The translations under genes and the position numbers were made by a program. The notes under the pieces are model-generated. The model made no database searches. It saw nothing but the letters and a program-made list of their open reading frames with translations, and was not told where the DNA came from. A stretch of 40,013 nt of DNA from Bacteroidaceae bacterium (GTDB lineage Bacteria > Bacteroidota > Bacteroidia > Bacteroidales > Bacteroidaceae): assembly GCA_017471185.1 (NCBI GenBank), contig JAFUVZ010000051.1:1-40013 (forward strand), read 5' to 3'. Below, piece after piece: positions 24,131-33,649 of the stretch (its first letter is position 1; each line of letters starts with the position of its first letter).

Positions 24131-24960
24131 AGAATTTTATCACAAGAGCTATTACGGGAGTGCTGTTTGTGGCAGTATTGGTGGGGTGCATACTCTATAG
24201 TCCGTTTTCTTTCGGATTTCTGTTTTTCATCATCAGTGCCATGAGCGTACTGGAATTTGGCATGCTCATCAACAAATACACTGATTCCCACATTAATGTC
24301 TATATATCTGGGTTGGGAGGCGCTTACCTGTTTATGGCTTTCATGTGTTATTGCACCGACATCACCAATGCCAGTGTTTTCTTACCTTATCTCCTCTTGC
24401 TGCTATACATGATGATTTCCGAATTGTATCTGAAGCGAGAGAATCCCATAGGCAACTGGGCACATACCATGCTGAGCCAAGTATATGTGGCATTGCCTTT
24501 CGCCTTGCTGAATGTCATCTCTTTCCAGCATGATTCAACTGCTTCGATGGTAAGTTACAATCCCATTCTGCCTCTCTCCATTTTTGTATTTTTATGGATG
24601 AGTGATACAGGAGCCTATTGTATTGGCACACTGATAGGCAGGCATCGGCTGTTTGAAAGGATTTCACCAAAAAAATCATGGGAAGGAAGCATCGGAGGTG
24701 GCGTTGTGGCAATCATCGCAGCTGTTGTACTGGCACATTTCTTTCCAATCTTGACGGTTTGGGAATGGATTGGTCTGGCACTGACCATTGTGGTGTTAGG
24801 CACTTGGGGTGACCTGACTGAGTCACTGTTCAAACGCCAGTTAGGAATCAAAGATTCAGGCCATATTCTGCCAGGACATGGCGGAATGCTCGATCGCTTT
24901 GACAGTGCCCTTATGGCTATTCCTGCTGCAACGGTCTATCTCTACTTCATTTCTTTCTGA
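24127..24960 (+). CDS. cdsA: Phosphatidate cytidylyltransferase CdsA
   Basis: A 277-residue integral membrane enzyme that makes CDP-diacylglycerol from phosphatidic acid and CTP, the branch point to all phospholipids. About seven hydrophobic segments are seen. The C-terminal signature is complete: 'SLFKRQLGIKDSGHILPGHG' then 'GMLDRFDS'. It overlaps ftsH by 4 bp and its 3' end overlaps convergent lpxB by 14 bp. Confidence 0.95.
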   Translation: MKNFITRAITGVLFVAVLVGCILYSPFSFGFLFFIISAMSVLEFGMLINKYTDSHINVYISGLGGAYLFMAFMCYCTDITNASVFLPYLLLLLYMMISELYLKRENPIGNWAHTMLSQVYVALPFALLNVISFQHDSTASMVSYNPILPLSIFVFLWMSDTGAYCIGTLIGRHRLFERISPKKSWEGSIGGGVVAIIAAVVLAHFFPILTVWEWIGLALTIVVLGTWGDLTESLFKRQLGIKDSGHILPGHGGMLDRFDSALMAIPAATVYLYFISF

Positions 24961-26092
24961 TTAATTCACGGATCATGATACTTGCTGCGCGTTTAGGTGC
25001 TCCAGGAGTGCCTAAACGTTTTGTCATTTCATCATATCCGTCAAGCATCCGTTGCCTGTATTTCTGGTCATACAGCAAGCGATGCAGTTCCTCGCGGACA
25101 TTTGTAACCGTCATCTGGTCAGCCACCAGTTCCTGAACCACTTCCCTGCCCGCTATTAAATTGACGAGAGAAATATATTTCACCGAGAGCACGATACGCT
25201 TCAAGAAGTTCACGATTTTACCTAACACTGTATAATAACAAACTGCTTGGGGCACACGGAACAATGCCGTTTCCAATGTAGCAGTACCCGAAGTCACAAG
25301 AGCAGCTTCGGCATGATTTAGCAGAGCATAGGTTTGATTAAAAACAATCTTAATCTCTGTATCTTTCAAGAAAGATTTATAATAACCAGGCTCGATGCCT
25401 GGTGCTCCTGCCAGTACAGGCTGATAGTCGGGGAAATCTTTCACAGCTTCCAGCATTTGGGGTAGATTGTCTTTTATCTCCTGCTTTCTACTCCCTGCCA
25501 ACAAGGCTATCAATGGTTTTTCCGCCAATCCATTCTCTTTGATGAAGCCTTGAAAATCTTTAGGATGCCGTTCAATATAAACACTCACTTCGTCTAAAGT
25601 GGGATTACCTACATAGTGAATGGGATAATGGTGTTTACCCTCAAAGAAATCCATTTCAAAAGGCAGGATGGAGAACAATTTATCCACATCACGCCTGATA
25701 TTCTTGATACGGTATTCTTTCCATGCCCAAATCTTAGGGGAAATATAATAAAAAACAGGGATTTCAGTATGGGCATGTATGTATTTAGCCACGTCCAAGT
25801 TGAAACCTGGATAGTCAACAAGAATGAGTACATCTGGTTCCCATTCCACGATATCGTGCTTACAAAAGCGCATATTCGCAAAAATAGTTTTCAGATGTAA
25901 TAATACGGGAATGAATCCCATATACGCCAATTCACGGTAATGTTTCACAAGCGTTCCGCCTTCAACAGCTGACATCAGGTCACCACCAAAGAAACGAAAC
26001 TCTGCCTCAGCATCAGCATCTTTCAATGCAGCCATCAGGTGAGACGCATGCAAATCTCCCGATGCCTCGCCGACTATCAGGTAATATTTCAT
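24947..26092 (-). CDS. lpxB: Lipid-A-disaccharide synthase LpxB
   Basis: A 381-residue glycosyltransferase (GT19) that joins UDP-diacylglucosamine and lipid X into the lipid A disaccharide at the inner membrane. Typical motifs: the opening 'YYLIVGEASGDLHASHLMAA', 'LILVDYPGFNLDVAKY', 'YYISPKIWAWKEYRIKNI', 'ALLAGSRKQEI' and 'ALVTSGTATLETALF'. It starts 1 bp after surE ends, so it is the second gene of a surE-lpxB operon. Confidence 0.96.
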   Translation of the reverse strand: MKYYLIVGEASGDLHASHLMAALKDADAEAEFRFFGGDLMSAVEGGTLVKHYRELAYMGFIPVLLHLKTIFANMRFCKHDIVEWEPDVLILVDYPGFNLDVAKYIHAHTEIPVFYYISPKIWAWKEYRIKNIRRDVDKLFSILPFEMDFFEGKHHYPIHYVGNPTLDEVSVYIERHPKDFQGFIKENGLAEKPLIALLAGSRKQEIKDNLPQMLEAVKDFPDYQPVLAGAPGIEPGYYKSFLKDTEIKIVFNQTYALLNHAEAALVTSGTATLETALFRVPQAVCYYTVLGKIVNFLKRIVLSVKYISLVNLIAGREVVQELVADQMTVTNVREELHRLLYDQKYRQRMLDGYDEMTKRLGTPGAPKRAASIMIRELIRKK

Positions 26093-26093
26093 G

Positions 26094-26858
26094 TCAGAAC
26101 CAAGTTTTCAGTTCATTCATCAACTGACGGTCAGTAACATCTACTGTTGTTGGGGTAATAGCCACATACCCATTGGCCAGTGCCCAACGGTCGCTATTCT
26201 CGTTATCCGTATCAATATGCTGGAATTCTCCAGCCATCCAATAGTACTGAGAATTACCACGATGTGCGAAATTCTCCCATTCATTCACCCATACTCCCTT
26301 CGCCTGTTCACAGATACGAACACCTTTCAGTTCCTTAACAGCTGGGAAGTTCACATTCAAGCAAGTCAGTGCTGGCAATCCTTTTGCCAAAACCTTCTCC
26401 ACAATATCACGAATATATGGTCCTGCAGGATCAAAGTCGGCATCTGGATCATGATCACAAAGCGAGAAGGCTACAGACGGTATGCCTCTTATGGCACCCT
26501 CAATGACGACTCCCATGGTGCCTGAATAATGGACATTAACAGAAGAGTTATCACCATGATTGATACCGCCTACAATGATATCTGGCTGACGGTCGAGTAC
26601 AGTATAGAAGGCCAGTTTGATACAATCCACCGGGGTACCTGAGCACCTGTAAACAGACAGCCCCACATCTTTACGTATAAGCTGGTAATTCACTGGTTCA
26701 TTCATGGACACGGCACAACCCACACCAGAACGAGGGGAATTGGGAGCCATGACCACGATGTCGCCTAACGGGCGCAGGAACCTAATGAGGGCACTCATGC
26801 CTTTGGAAATGACACCATCGTCGTTGGAAATCAAAATTAGCGGTTTCTTTTTCTCCAT
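26094..26858 (-). CDS. surE: 5'/3'-nucleotidase SurE
   Basis: A 254-residue metal-dependent phosphatase acting on nucleoside monophosphates. The start '[20 protein letters not shown]' holds the metal-binding Asp pair, and '[18 protein letters not shown]', '[20 protein letters not shown]' and 'TPTTVDVTD' are family motifs. The start at 26858 is chosen over 26891 because the first eleven codons of the longer frame have no counterpart in the family. The promoter at 26917-26948 supports this. Confidence 0.95.
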   Translation of the reverse strand: MEKKKPLILISNDDGVISKGMSALIRFLRPLGDIVVMAPNSPRSGVGCAVSMNEPVNYQLIRKDVGLSVYRCSGTPVDCIKLAFYTVLDRQPDIIVGGINHGDNSSVNVHYSGTMGVVIEGAIRGIPSVAFSLCDHDPDADFDPAGPYIRDIVEKVLAKGLPALTCLNVNFPAVKELKGVRICEQAKGVWVNEWENFAHRGNSQYYWMAGEFQHIDTDNENSDRWALANGYVAITPTTVDVTDRQLMNELKTWF

Positions 26859-26916
26859 ATTTATATCTGAATTATCATGAGAGACGGGCAAGCTCCGTTT
26901 CTTCAGTTTCTGGCTA

Positions 26917-26948
26917 CAAAGTTATTAATAATAGCCAACTTATTCAAA
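26917..26948 (-). promoter_or_regulatory. Promoter of the surE-lpxB operon
   Basis: On the minus strand TTTG (26945-26948), a 20-bp spacer and TAACTTTG (26917-26924), 58 bp before the surE ATG. Confidence 0.7.
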
Positions 26949-26997
26949 AAAAATGAGGAATTAACATCAATTTAGCCTATATGTGGGATATTTTGCT

Positions 26998-27005
26998 TAC
27001 CTTTG
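26998..27005 (+). promoter_or_regulatory. -7 element upstream of parA
   Basis: TACCTTTG, 20 bp before the ATG at 27026. No TTTG at the proper distance was found, so only the -7 box is called. It lies within the longer open frame that begins at 26981 and so supports the later start. Confidence 0.45.
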
Positions 27006-27025
27006 TTCCCATTAACACAAGAATT

Positions 27026-27790
27026 ATGGGAAAGATAATCGCATTAGCTAACCAAAAAGGAGGTGTAGGTAAGACTACCACCACGATAAACCTGGCAGCG
27101 TCATTGGCAACACTGGAAAAGAAGGTGCTGGTCGTTGATGCTGATCCACAGGCTAACGCGTCTTCGGGATTAGGCATCAACATTAAAGAGACCGAAACAA
27201 CCATATACGAATGTCTGATTGACAATGCTGACGTTCGTAAAGCTATCCAAGATTCAGAGATTGACTCTCTGAAGGTTATCCCATCTCACATTAACCTTGT
27301 GGGTGCAGAGATTGAAATGCTTAATATGAAGGGGCGTGAGAAGATACTCAAAAGCGTACTGTCTCCCCTTAAGAATGAATTTGACTACATACTGATAGAC
27401 TGTTCTCCTTCTCTGGGACTAATAACCGTTAACTCACTGACAGCAGCAGACTCAGTAATCATTCCTGTCCAGGCCGAATATTTCGCTTTGGAAGGCATCA
27501 GCAAACTGCTGAACACCATCAAGATTATCAAGACCAAGCTGAATCCTGCTCTTGAAATTGAAGGTTTCCTGCTGACCATGTACGACTCACGTCTTCGTCA
27601 GGCGAACCAGATATATGATGAGGTGAAGAAACATTTCCAGGAATTGGTTTTCAAGACTGTCATTCAGCGTAATGTAAAATTGAGCGAAGCTCCGAGCTTC
27701 GGTTTGCCAGCCATCCTGTATGATGCCGACTCTAAGGGAGCCCGTAATTACATGGAACTGGCTAAGGAACTGATTGAAAGGGGGAAATAA
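27026..27790 (+). CDS. parA: Chromosome-partitioning ATPase ParA (Soj)
   Basis: A 254-residue deviant Walker ATPase that positions the replication origin with ParB. The Walker A is KGGVGKTTT with the signature lysine ('MGKIIALANQKGGVGKTTTT'); 'VLVVDADPQANASSGLG' and 'YILIDCSPSLGLITVNSL' are the A' and B motifs. First gene of the run parA-parB-DUF5683-lytic transglycosylase-spoT on the plus strand. Confidence 0.96.
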   Translation: MGKIIALANQKGGVGKTTTTINLAASLATLEKKVLVVDADPQANASSGLGINIKETETTIYECLIDNADVRKAIQDSEIDSLKVIPSHINLVGAEIEMLNMKGREKILKSVLSPLKNEFDYILIDCSPSLGLITVNSLTAADSVIIPVQAEYFALEGISKLLNTIKIIKTKLNPALEIEGFLLTMYDSRLRQANQIYDEVKKHFQELVFKTVIQRNVKLSEAPSFGLPAILYDADSKGARNYMELAKELIERGK

Positions 27791-27810
27791 GGCGTAAGGC
27801 AGAAGATCCT

Positions 27811-27836
27811 GTAGCTTGTAGCTCGTAACTTGTAAC
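27811..27836. repeat. Copy of the GTAGCTTGTA-type dispersed repeat in the parA-parB gap
   Basis: The gap between parA and parB reads GTAGCTTGTAGCTCGTAACT and then TGTAACT. GTAGCTTGTA also occurs at 11998-12007 and CTCGTAACT at 11988-11996 in the nnr-side hairpin. It is a shared extragenic repeat rather than chance similarity, given the two long matches. Confidence 0.55.
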
Positions 27837-27846
27837 TATAATAATT

Positions 27847-28725
27847 ATGAAGAAGAATGCATTGGGCAGAGGTTTAGATGCGCTGCTTGACATCAGTGAT
27901 ATACAGACAGAAGGCTCGTCTTCCATCAATGAGATTGAACTGGATAAGATCAAGGTCAATCCCAACCAGCCACGCCGTGAGTTCAATGAAGAAGCATTGC
28001 GTGAATTGGCAGACTCTATTTCGGAGATTGGTATCATACAGCCCATCACACTGCGTCAGACTGACGACAATCTGTATCAGATCATCGCAGGTGAACGTAG
28101 ATTTCGTGCCGCTCAGTTGGCAGGATTGAAAACCATCCCCGCTTATATCCGTACAGCAGATGATGAGAACGTGATGGAGATGGCTCTGATTGAGAACATA
28201 CAGCGTGAAGACCTTAACTCTGTGGAGATTGCTCTCGCATACCAACATTTGCTTGACCAGTATAACTTGACTCAAGAACGATTGAGCGAACGGGTTGGCA
28301 AGAACCGTGCTACTATCGCCAACTATCTGCGCCTGCTAAAACTGCCTGCTGAAATACAGATGGGCTTGCAAAACAAGCAGATAGAAATGGCGCATGCCCG
28401 TGCTTTGGTTTCTTTATCCGATGCCAAGCTTCAGGTAAAGCTGTATCGTGAAACCATAGAGAATGGTTACTCTGTCCGCAAAGTGGAGGAATTGGTGAAG
28501 TCTCTTACTCAAGGTGAAGCCGTGAGGTCAGGCGGTAAGAAGATTATGCCTAAGGGCTCAAAGCTGCCGGAAGAGTATAATGTCTTGAAACAGCAGCTGA
28601 CCGGATTCTTCAAGACCAAAGTACAGTTAACTTGCTCACCGAAGGGTAAGGGGAAGATTAGTATTCCTTTTAATAATGAAGAAGAATTGGAGCGCATCAT
28701 GGCGTTGTTTGATTCCATGAAGTAA
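27847..28725 (+). CDS. parB: Chromosome-partitioning protein ParB (Spo0J)
   Basis: A 292-residue CTPase clamp that loads at parS sites. The lead 'KKNALGRGLDALLD' is the ParA-stimulating segment. The N domain holds 'IKVNPNQPRREFNEEAL' and the CTP-binding 'YQIIAGERRFRAAQLAGL' with 'LIENIQREDLNSVEIA'. The HTH is near 'LTQERLSERVGKNRATIANY'. The C-terminal dimer domain is at about 245-292. No parS was recognised nearby. Confidence 0.96.
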   Translation: MKKNALGRGLDALLDISDIQTEGSSSINEIELDKIKVNPNQPRREFNEEALRELADSISEIGIIQPITLRQTDDNLYQIIAGERRFRAAQLAGLKTIPAYIRTADDENVMEMALIENIQREDLNSVEIALAYQHLLDQYNLTQERLSERVGKNRATIANYLRLLKLPAEIQMGLQNKQIEMAHARALVSLSDAKLQVKLYRETIENGYSVRKVEELVKSLTQGEAVRSGGKKIMPKGSKLPEEYNVLKQQLTGFFKTKVQLTCSPKGKGKISIPFNNEEELERIMALFDSMK

Positions 28726-28728
28726 GAT

Positions 28729-29418
28729 ATGAACAGACGCTTTCTGACATATAGATTCAGCTGGTTGTTGATGACGTTGCTGCTGGCTATAACCAGTCTT
28801 TCTGCTTATGCGCAGGAAGATGAGGCACGTGCATCACGGCATCGTCTGCGCCAGGCTGACAGTATAACTATTGAACTTCCCGACAGCCTTGTCACTGAAA
28901 CACCTAAAATGCAGTGGATTCCCAATCCTACTAAAGCGACTTGGATGGCTTTGGTCTTCCCTGGAGGCGGACAGATTTACAACAAGAAATACTGGAAGCT
29001 CCCTATCTTTTATGCAGGTTTCGCAGGATGTGCCTATGCGCTCACATGGAACAACCGCATGTATAAGGACTATTCATCCGCTTACAAGGACGCAGTGAAT
29101 GAAAACTGGACAGCCAAAAGCATCACTGACCTGATACCACAAAGATATATGGAACGGACCTCACACAGCCAAGTCACCGAACTATTGCGTAAACGAAAAG
29201 ACACATACCGCCGCTACCGTGATATCAGTATCTTCGCCTTTATAGGTGTCTATTTGTTGTCTGTGGTTGATGCGTATGTAGATGCAGAGCTATCAAACTT
29301 TGATATATCACCAGACTTGAGCATGCGTGTTGAGCCTGCCGTGATGGACAACGGCATGCTTTCCGGCAGTGGATTGAAGAACCAGTCTGTGGGTCTGCAG
29401 TGCAGTTTGAGATTTTGA
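28729..29418 (+). CDS. DUF5683 family membrane-associated protein
   Basis: A 229-residue protein with a signal peptide (about residues 1-28, ending SAYAQ). The core 'PNPTKATWMALVFPGGGQIYNKKYWKLPIFY' is the hallmark of the DUF5683 family, followed by an internal hydrophobic helix ('ISIFAFIGVYLLSVVDAYVDA'). The start is 3 bp after the parB stop, and it precedes a lytic transglycosylase. The order is widely conserved in Bacteroidetes, which suggests a link to the cell envelope. The biochemical role is unknown. Confidence 0.85.
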   Translation: MNRRFLTYRFSWLLMTLLLAITSLSAYAQEDEARASRHRLRQADSITIELPDSLVTETPKMQWIPNPTKATWMALVFPGGGQIYNKKYWKLPIFYAGFAGCAYALTWNNRMYKDYSSAYKDAVNENWTAKSITDLIPQRYMERTSHSQVTELLRKRKDTYRRYRDISIFAFIGVYLLSVVDAYVDAELSNFDISPDLSMRVEPAVMDNGMLSGSGLKNQSVGLQCSLRF

Positions 29419-29458
29419 ACAAATGAGGGTAATTTGCTAAGTATTAGATTGAGATATT

Positions 29459-30811
29459 ATGAAAAACAAGGATAAATATTTTGGCAGGACATGGCGGCTT
29501 GTCGTACTGGCTATTATGATGACAAGTGGACTGTGTTCTATGTCTTATGCTCAAGAGCCAGAGACTTTCAACGTGACTATTCATGATAGCAACGGTGCCA
29601 CCCATACCGAGTCATTCGAACTTCCATTAAGCATGACTTACCCGATTGACAGTCTGCTTGCCGACTGGAAAGCCAAGAATTTCATTGACTTAGGCAAAGA
29701 CTGCAGTACGAGCGAAGAGAATCCTCTGTTCAGCGACTCAATTTATATTGACCGCTTAAGCCGTATCCCTGCTATCATTGAAATGCCTTACAATGAGGTG
29801 GTCAAAGAATTCATAGAGATGTACACAGGGCGATTACGCCAGCGTATGTCATTGATGCTGAGCCTCAGTAATTTTTACATTCCACTTTTTGAAGAGGCAC
29901 TGTTTGCATACGACCTTCCTTTAGAATTGAAGTACCTGCCCATTATCGAATCCGCTTTGAACCCCAAAGCCGTTTCCCGTGCAGGAGCCAGTGGGCTGTG
30001 GCAGTTTATGCTTGGTACAGGCAAGCTATACGGCCTTGAGAACAACAGTTACGTGGATGAACGTCAGGATCCCATCAAATCGACTTGGGCTGCAGTGAGA
30101 TATCTCAAGGACATGTATGATATATATAAAGACTGGAGTCTTGCTATAGCGGCTTATAATTGTGGGCCAGGCAATGTTAACAAGGCTATCAGCCGTTCTG
30201 GCAAGCGTGACTATTGGGAGATTTACAATTACCTGCCTAAAGAAACAAGAGGTTATGTGCCTTCATTCATCGCAGCTAATTATGTGATGAACTATTATTG
30301 TGACCACAATATCTGCCCAATGGAAACCAATCTGCCTGATGCTACCGATACCATTCAGGTGAGCCATAATGTGCATTTCCAACAGATTGCCGACATCTGT
30401 GGTGTGGATGTGGATATGCTAAAGAGCCTGAACCCGCAGTATAAACGTGATATCATACCAGGTGACAGCAAGCCCCAGACTTTGCGATTACCTCAGAACT
30501 ATATAGGGACTTTCATAGAGAAACAAGATACTATATTCACACACCGCGCCAATGAGTTTTTCCGTAACCGCAGAGTGGTGGCTGTACCTCAGCAGAACGC
30601 CAGACAACAGCGTAACAGCCGGAATACAAGGAGTACAGCTCCTGCAGCAACGCCTCAAAATGGCAACGTGACTAACCATAAGATACGTAGCGGTGAGACT
30701 CTCTCCACTATTGCCGCTCGTTATGGAGTTACAGTAAATCAGTTGAAGAGCTGGAATGGCATCAGTGGCACCAGGATAAATGCCGGGCAGACACTGAAAA
30801 TTTATAAATAA
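29459..30811 (+). CDS. Membrane-bound lytic murein transglycosylase with LysM (MltD-like)
   Basis: A 450-residue exported enzyme cleaving peptidoglycan glycan strands to give anhydro-muropeptides. A signal peptide ends near residue 31 (SMSYA). The SLT domain (about 150-290) has catalytic Glu164 in 'YLPIIESALNPKA' and the 'GASGLWQFMLGTGKLYGL' and 'AIAAYNCGPGNVNKAI' motifs. A weak LysM (about 300-345) and a clear one at the C-terminus ('HKIRSGETLSTIAARYGVTV') bind the wall. It continues the parB/DUF5683 run. Confidence 0.92.
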   Translation: MKNKDKYFGRTWRLVVLAIMMTSGLCSMSYAQEPETFNVTIHDSNGATHTESFELPLSMTYPIDSLLADWKAKNFIDLGKDCSTSEENPLFSDSIYIDRLSRIPAIIEMPYNEVVKEFIEMYTGRLRQRMSLMLSLSNFYIPLFEEALFAYDLPLELKYLPIIESALNPKAVSRAGASGLWQFMLGTGKLYGLENNSYVDERQDPIKSTWAAVRYLKDMYDIYKDWSLAIAAYNCGPGNVNKAISRSGKRDYWEIYNYLPKETRGYVPSFIAANYVMNYYCDHNICPMETNLPDATDTIQVSHNVHFQQIADICGVDVDMLKSLNPQYKRDIIPGDSKPQTLRLPQNYIGTFIEKQDTIFTHRANEFFRNRRVVAVPQQNARQQRNSRNTRSTAPAATPQNGNVTNHKIRSGETLSTIAARYGVTVNQLKSWNGISGTRINAGQTLKIYK

Positions 30812-30887
30812 GGTGTAGGAAACAAGGATATAGGATAAGATGACTGTCTATTGTCAATCGTTAGAACATTAAATAAAATTTGTTATT

Positions 30888-33131
30888 ATGCAGTATGAGA
30901 ATGAGGAGGAGATGATTCAGCAGGCATTTCAAGAGTTGCTGAACGATTATATGGCCACTAAGCACCGTAAGCGCGTGGAAATTATCACCAAAGCCTTCAA
31001 TTTCGCCAATCAGGCGCACAAAGGAATCAGGAGACTTTCGGGCGAGCCATATATCATGCATCCCCTTAGCGTAGCAAAGATTGTCTGCAACGAGATCGGA
31101 CTGGGTTCCACTTCCATCTGCTCTGCTTTACTGCATGACGTTGTCGAGGACACCGACTATACCGTCGAGGATATTGAAAACATCTTCGGTCCTAAGATTG
31201 CTCAGATTGTAGATGGCTTGACCAAAATATCCGGCGGCATCTTCGGGGAGCACGCCTCTGCTCAGGCAGAGAACTTCAAGAAGCTGCTGCTCACAATGAA
31301 CGATGATATACGCGTCATCCTCATTAAGATTGCAGACCGTCTGCACAATATGCGAACATTGGAGTCACAGGCTCCCAACAAGCAATATAAGATAGCAGGA
31401 GAAACACTGTATCTTTACGCTCCCCTCGCCTATCGCTTGGGACTGAACAAAATCAAGACTGAACTGGAGAACCTTAGTTTTAAGTATGAACACCCTGAAG
31501 AATACAGGGACATAGAGATTAAACTTCAGGAGACAGCAACCGAACGTGACAAAGTGTTTACAGAGTTTACCGCCCCTATTCGCCAGCAGCTTGATAAGAT
31601 GGGGCTGAAATACCGCATCATGGCTCGTGTCAAGGCGGTATATTCCATCTGGAACAAGATGCAGACGAAACACGTTCCTTTCGATGAGGTGTATGACATT
31701 CTGGCGGTACGTATCATCTTCGAGCCAATTTCCCTTGACGAGGAGATGAACAACTGCTTCGACATCTATGTAGCAATTTCTAAGATATATAAGCCTCATC
31801 CTGATCGCATACGTGACTGGGTGAGTCATCCCAAGGCCAATGGTTACCAGGCATTACACGTAACCCTGATGGCGAATAACGGCCAATGGATAGAGGTACA
31901 GATACGTAGTGAACGCATGAATGACATTGCAGAACAAGGATTTGCAGCACATTGGAAATATAAGGACGGGGCCAACATAAGTGAAGACGACAATGAACTA
32001 AACAAATGGTTGGAAACCATCAAGGATATCCTTGATGATCCACAGCCTGACGCTATGGATTTCCTTGACACCATCAAGCTTAACCTGTTCGCACAAGAGA
32101 TATTTGTCTTCACGCCGAAAGGGGAAATCAAGACATTGCCTCAGAATTCCACAGTACTCGATTTTGCATTCTCTCTGCATACTGAAATCGGCCGTCACTG
32201 CATCGGTGCCAAAGTGAACCACAAGCTGGTTCCCCTAAGCCATAAGCTACAAAGCGGCGACCAGGTGGAAGTGCTGACTTCACGTTCTCAACGCGTTTCC
32301 CCTGAATGGGAAAACATCGCAGCCACCGCCAAGGCCCGCACGAAGATAGCTTCTATCCTGCGAAAGGAAGCCAAGAATCGTCAGGCCAAAGGTCTCGATA
32401 TCCTGACCGAGTTTTTGAAAGGTGAAGAGATTTACGTGGATGAGATTGTGCTTAACAAACTCACCCGCTTACATGAGAAACCTAATCATGATGCTTTTCT
32501 GGAGGCCATCGGTTCAGGCAGCATAGAATTGGGAGATGCAGACCTCAATATCCTGCGCGGCAAAAACAGTTCTTCATGGCGTAGGTTTCTCAAACTTCCG
32601 TTTGGTAACAAAGACAACAAGACTGATAACGAAACATCACCTAAGCAAGAACAGCCTGAGAAGATCAATACCAAGCAGATTACCAAGCAGATTCTCAAAC
32701 TGAACGAAGACAATATCCAGAACAAATACGCTATCGCTGATTGTTGTCATCCTATACCCGGTGATGATGTTCTCGGATATATTGATACCAATGGCAGGAT
32801 CACTATCCATAAGCGCCAGTGCCCTATTGCCACTAAGCTCAAGAGCAGTTACGGCAACCGCATCATCGCGACCCAATGGGACACTCACAAGCAACTCACT
32901 TTCCTGGTGACCATCAACATTAAGGGTGTGGACCGTTTAGGGCTGCTCAATGATGTCACCCAGGTCATCTCACGACAGTTGAGTGTCAATATCCGCAAAG
33001 TTACCATTGAGACTGTAGAAGGGATTTTTGAAGGTCATATCCAGCTTTATGTTCACGACGTAGATGACGTTCATGCCATTATCGCTCAGCTCAAACAGAT
33101 AGACAGTATCCAGGAAGTGGTCAGGGAATAA
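30888..33131 (+). CDS. spoT: Bifunctional (p)ppGpp synthetase/hydrolase of the RelA/SpoT family
   Basis: A 747-residue alarmone enzyme. The N-terminal HD hydrolase keeps its metal motif ('ICSALLHDVVEDTDYT'), so it is not a RelA-type dead domain. The synthetase domain shows 'VYDILAVRIIFEP', 'HPKANGYQALHVTLM' and 'WIEVQIRSERMNDIAEQGFA'. TGS ('IFVFTPKGEIKTLPQNSTVL') and a C-terminal ACT domain sense the ribosome state. This is the single long Rel expected in a Bacteroidales genome. It ends before a two-way terminator. Confidence 0.95.
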   Translation: MQYENEEEMIQQAFQELLNDYMATKHRKRVEIITKAFNFANQAHKGIRRLSGEPYIMHPLSVAKIVCNEIGLGSTSICSALLHDVVEDTDYTVEDIENIFGPKIAQIVDGLTKISGGIFGEHASAQAENFKKLLLTMNDDIRVILIKIADRLHNMRTLESQAPNKQYKIAGETLYLYAPLAYRLGLNKIKTELENLSFKYEHPEEYRDIEIKLQETATERDKVFTEFTAPIRQQLDKMGLKYRIMARVKAVYSIWNKMQTKHVPFDEVYDILAVRIIFEPISLDEEMNNCFDIYVAISKIYKPHPDRIRDWVSHPKANGYQALHVTLMANNGQWIEVQIRSERMNDIAEQGFAAHWKYKDGANISEDDNELNKWLETIKDILDDPQPDAMDFLDTIKLNLFAQEIFVFTPKGEIKTLPQNSTVLDFAFSLHTEIGRHCIGAKVNHKLVPLSHKLQSGDQVEVLTSRSQRVSPEWENIAATAKARTKIASILRKEAKNRQAKGLDILTEFLKGEEIYVDEIVLNKLTRLHEKPNHDAFLEAIGSGSIELGDADLNILRGKNSSSWRRFLKLPFGNKDNKTDNETSPKQEQPEKINTKQITKQILKLNEDNIQNKYAIADCCHPIPGDDVLGYIDTNGRITIHKRQCPIATKLKSSYGNRIIATQWDTHKQLTFLVTINIKGVDRLGLLNDVTQVISRQLSVNIRKVTIETVEGIFEGHIQLYVHDVDDVHAIIAQLKQIDSIQEVVRE

Positions 33132-33135
33132 AAAG

Positions 33136-33165
33136 AAATAGGTGAGGCCCTCCCCTCACCTATTT
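33136..33165. terminator. Bidirectional terminator between spoT and the MerR-type gene
   Basis: AAATAGGTGAGG (33136-33147) pairs perfectly with CCTCACCTATTT (33154-33165) around a 6-base loop. The A- and T-rich flanks allow termination in either direction, as needed for these convergent genes. Confidence 0.85.
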
Positions 33166-33186
33166 ATATATAGTATTTTGATTCTT

Positions 33187-33564
33187 TCAAAGATTCTGAT
33201 TCAGGTTGTCCACCTGCTCATAGGTGAACGAATCAAGGGCATCACGCATGCCGGCCAGTTCCTGACGAATCCGTTTGAGCCGTTCCAACACTTCCACCTT
33301 CTTATCAGTATTGTCCTTATTGACGTGAAGTCGCTGACGTGCACCAGGAATGGTCATGCCTTCCTCCTTTACCAGATGATAGATAAGCTTAATAAGGTCA
33401 ATATCTTTCTGCTGATATTGCCTGATGCCCCTACCCGCTTTCTTGGGAGCCAATGCAGGAAACTCTTTCTCCCAAAAACGAAGGGTTGATTCGTTGACAT
33501 TAAACATCTCCGCCACCTCACTGATGGTGTAAAACATCTTTAAATCATTCTCTTTATTCAGCAT
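33187..33564 (-). CDS. MerR-family transcriptional regulator
   Basis: A 125-residue protein with the MerR winged helix at residues 10-80: 'MFYTISEVAEMFNVNESTLR', 'FWEKEFPALAPKKAGRGIRQ', then 'YQQKDIDLIKLIYHLVKEEGM'. A short coiled coil at the C-terminus would make the dimer. No metal-binding Cys cluster is present, so the signal sensed is unknown. It is convergent with spoT and divergent from alaS, a context frequent in Bacteroidetes. The start at 33564 is used; a Met at 33537 is an alternative. Confidence 0.88.
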   Translation of the reverse strand: MLNKENDLKMFYTISEVAEMFNVNESTLRFWEKEFPALAPKKAGRGIRQYQQKDIDLIKLIYHLVKEEGMTIPGARQRLHVNKDNTDKKVEVLERLKRIRQELAGMRDALDSFTYEQVDNLNQNL

Positions 33565-33577
33565 AAGCGTTTATTTT

Positions 33578-33609
33578 TTTGTAAAACTAATAAAAAGGCT
33601 GTATCTTTG
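33578..33609 (+). promoter_or_regulatory. Promoter of alaS
   Basis: TTTG (33578-33581), a 20-bp spacer and TATCTTTG (33602-33609), 40 bp before the alaS ATG. Confidence 0.75.
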
Positions 33610-33649
33610 CAACCAAATTTAGAAAAAAGTTAAAAATTAAAGTTTTGAT

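Noticed and set aside
26859-28725. parS site near parAB
   Set aside because: No sequence close to the TGTTNCACGTGAAACA type was recognised by eye in this stretch; a proper motif scan of the window was not possible.
28800-28835. Partial CACGTG within the DUF5683 gene as a parS core
   Set aside because: Only the six central bases match; the flanking bases do not follow the consensus.
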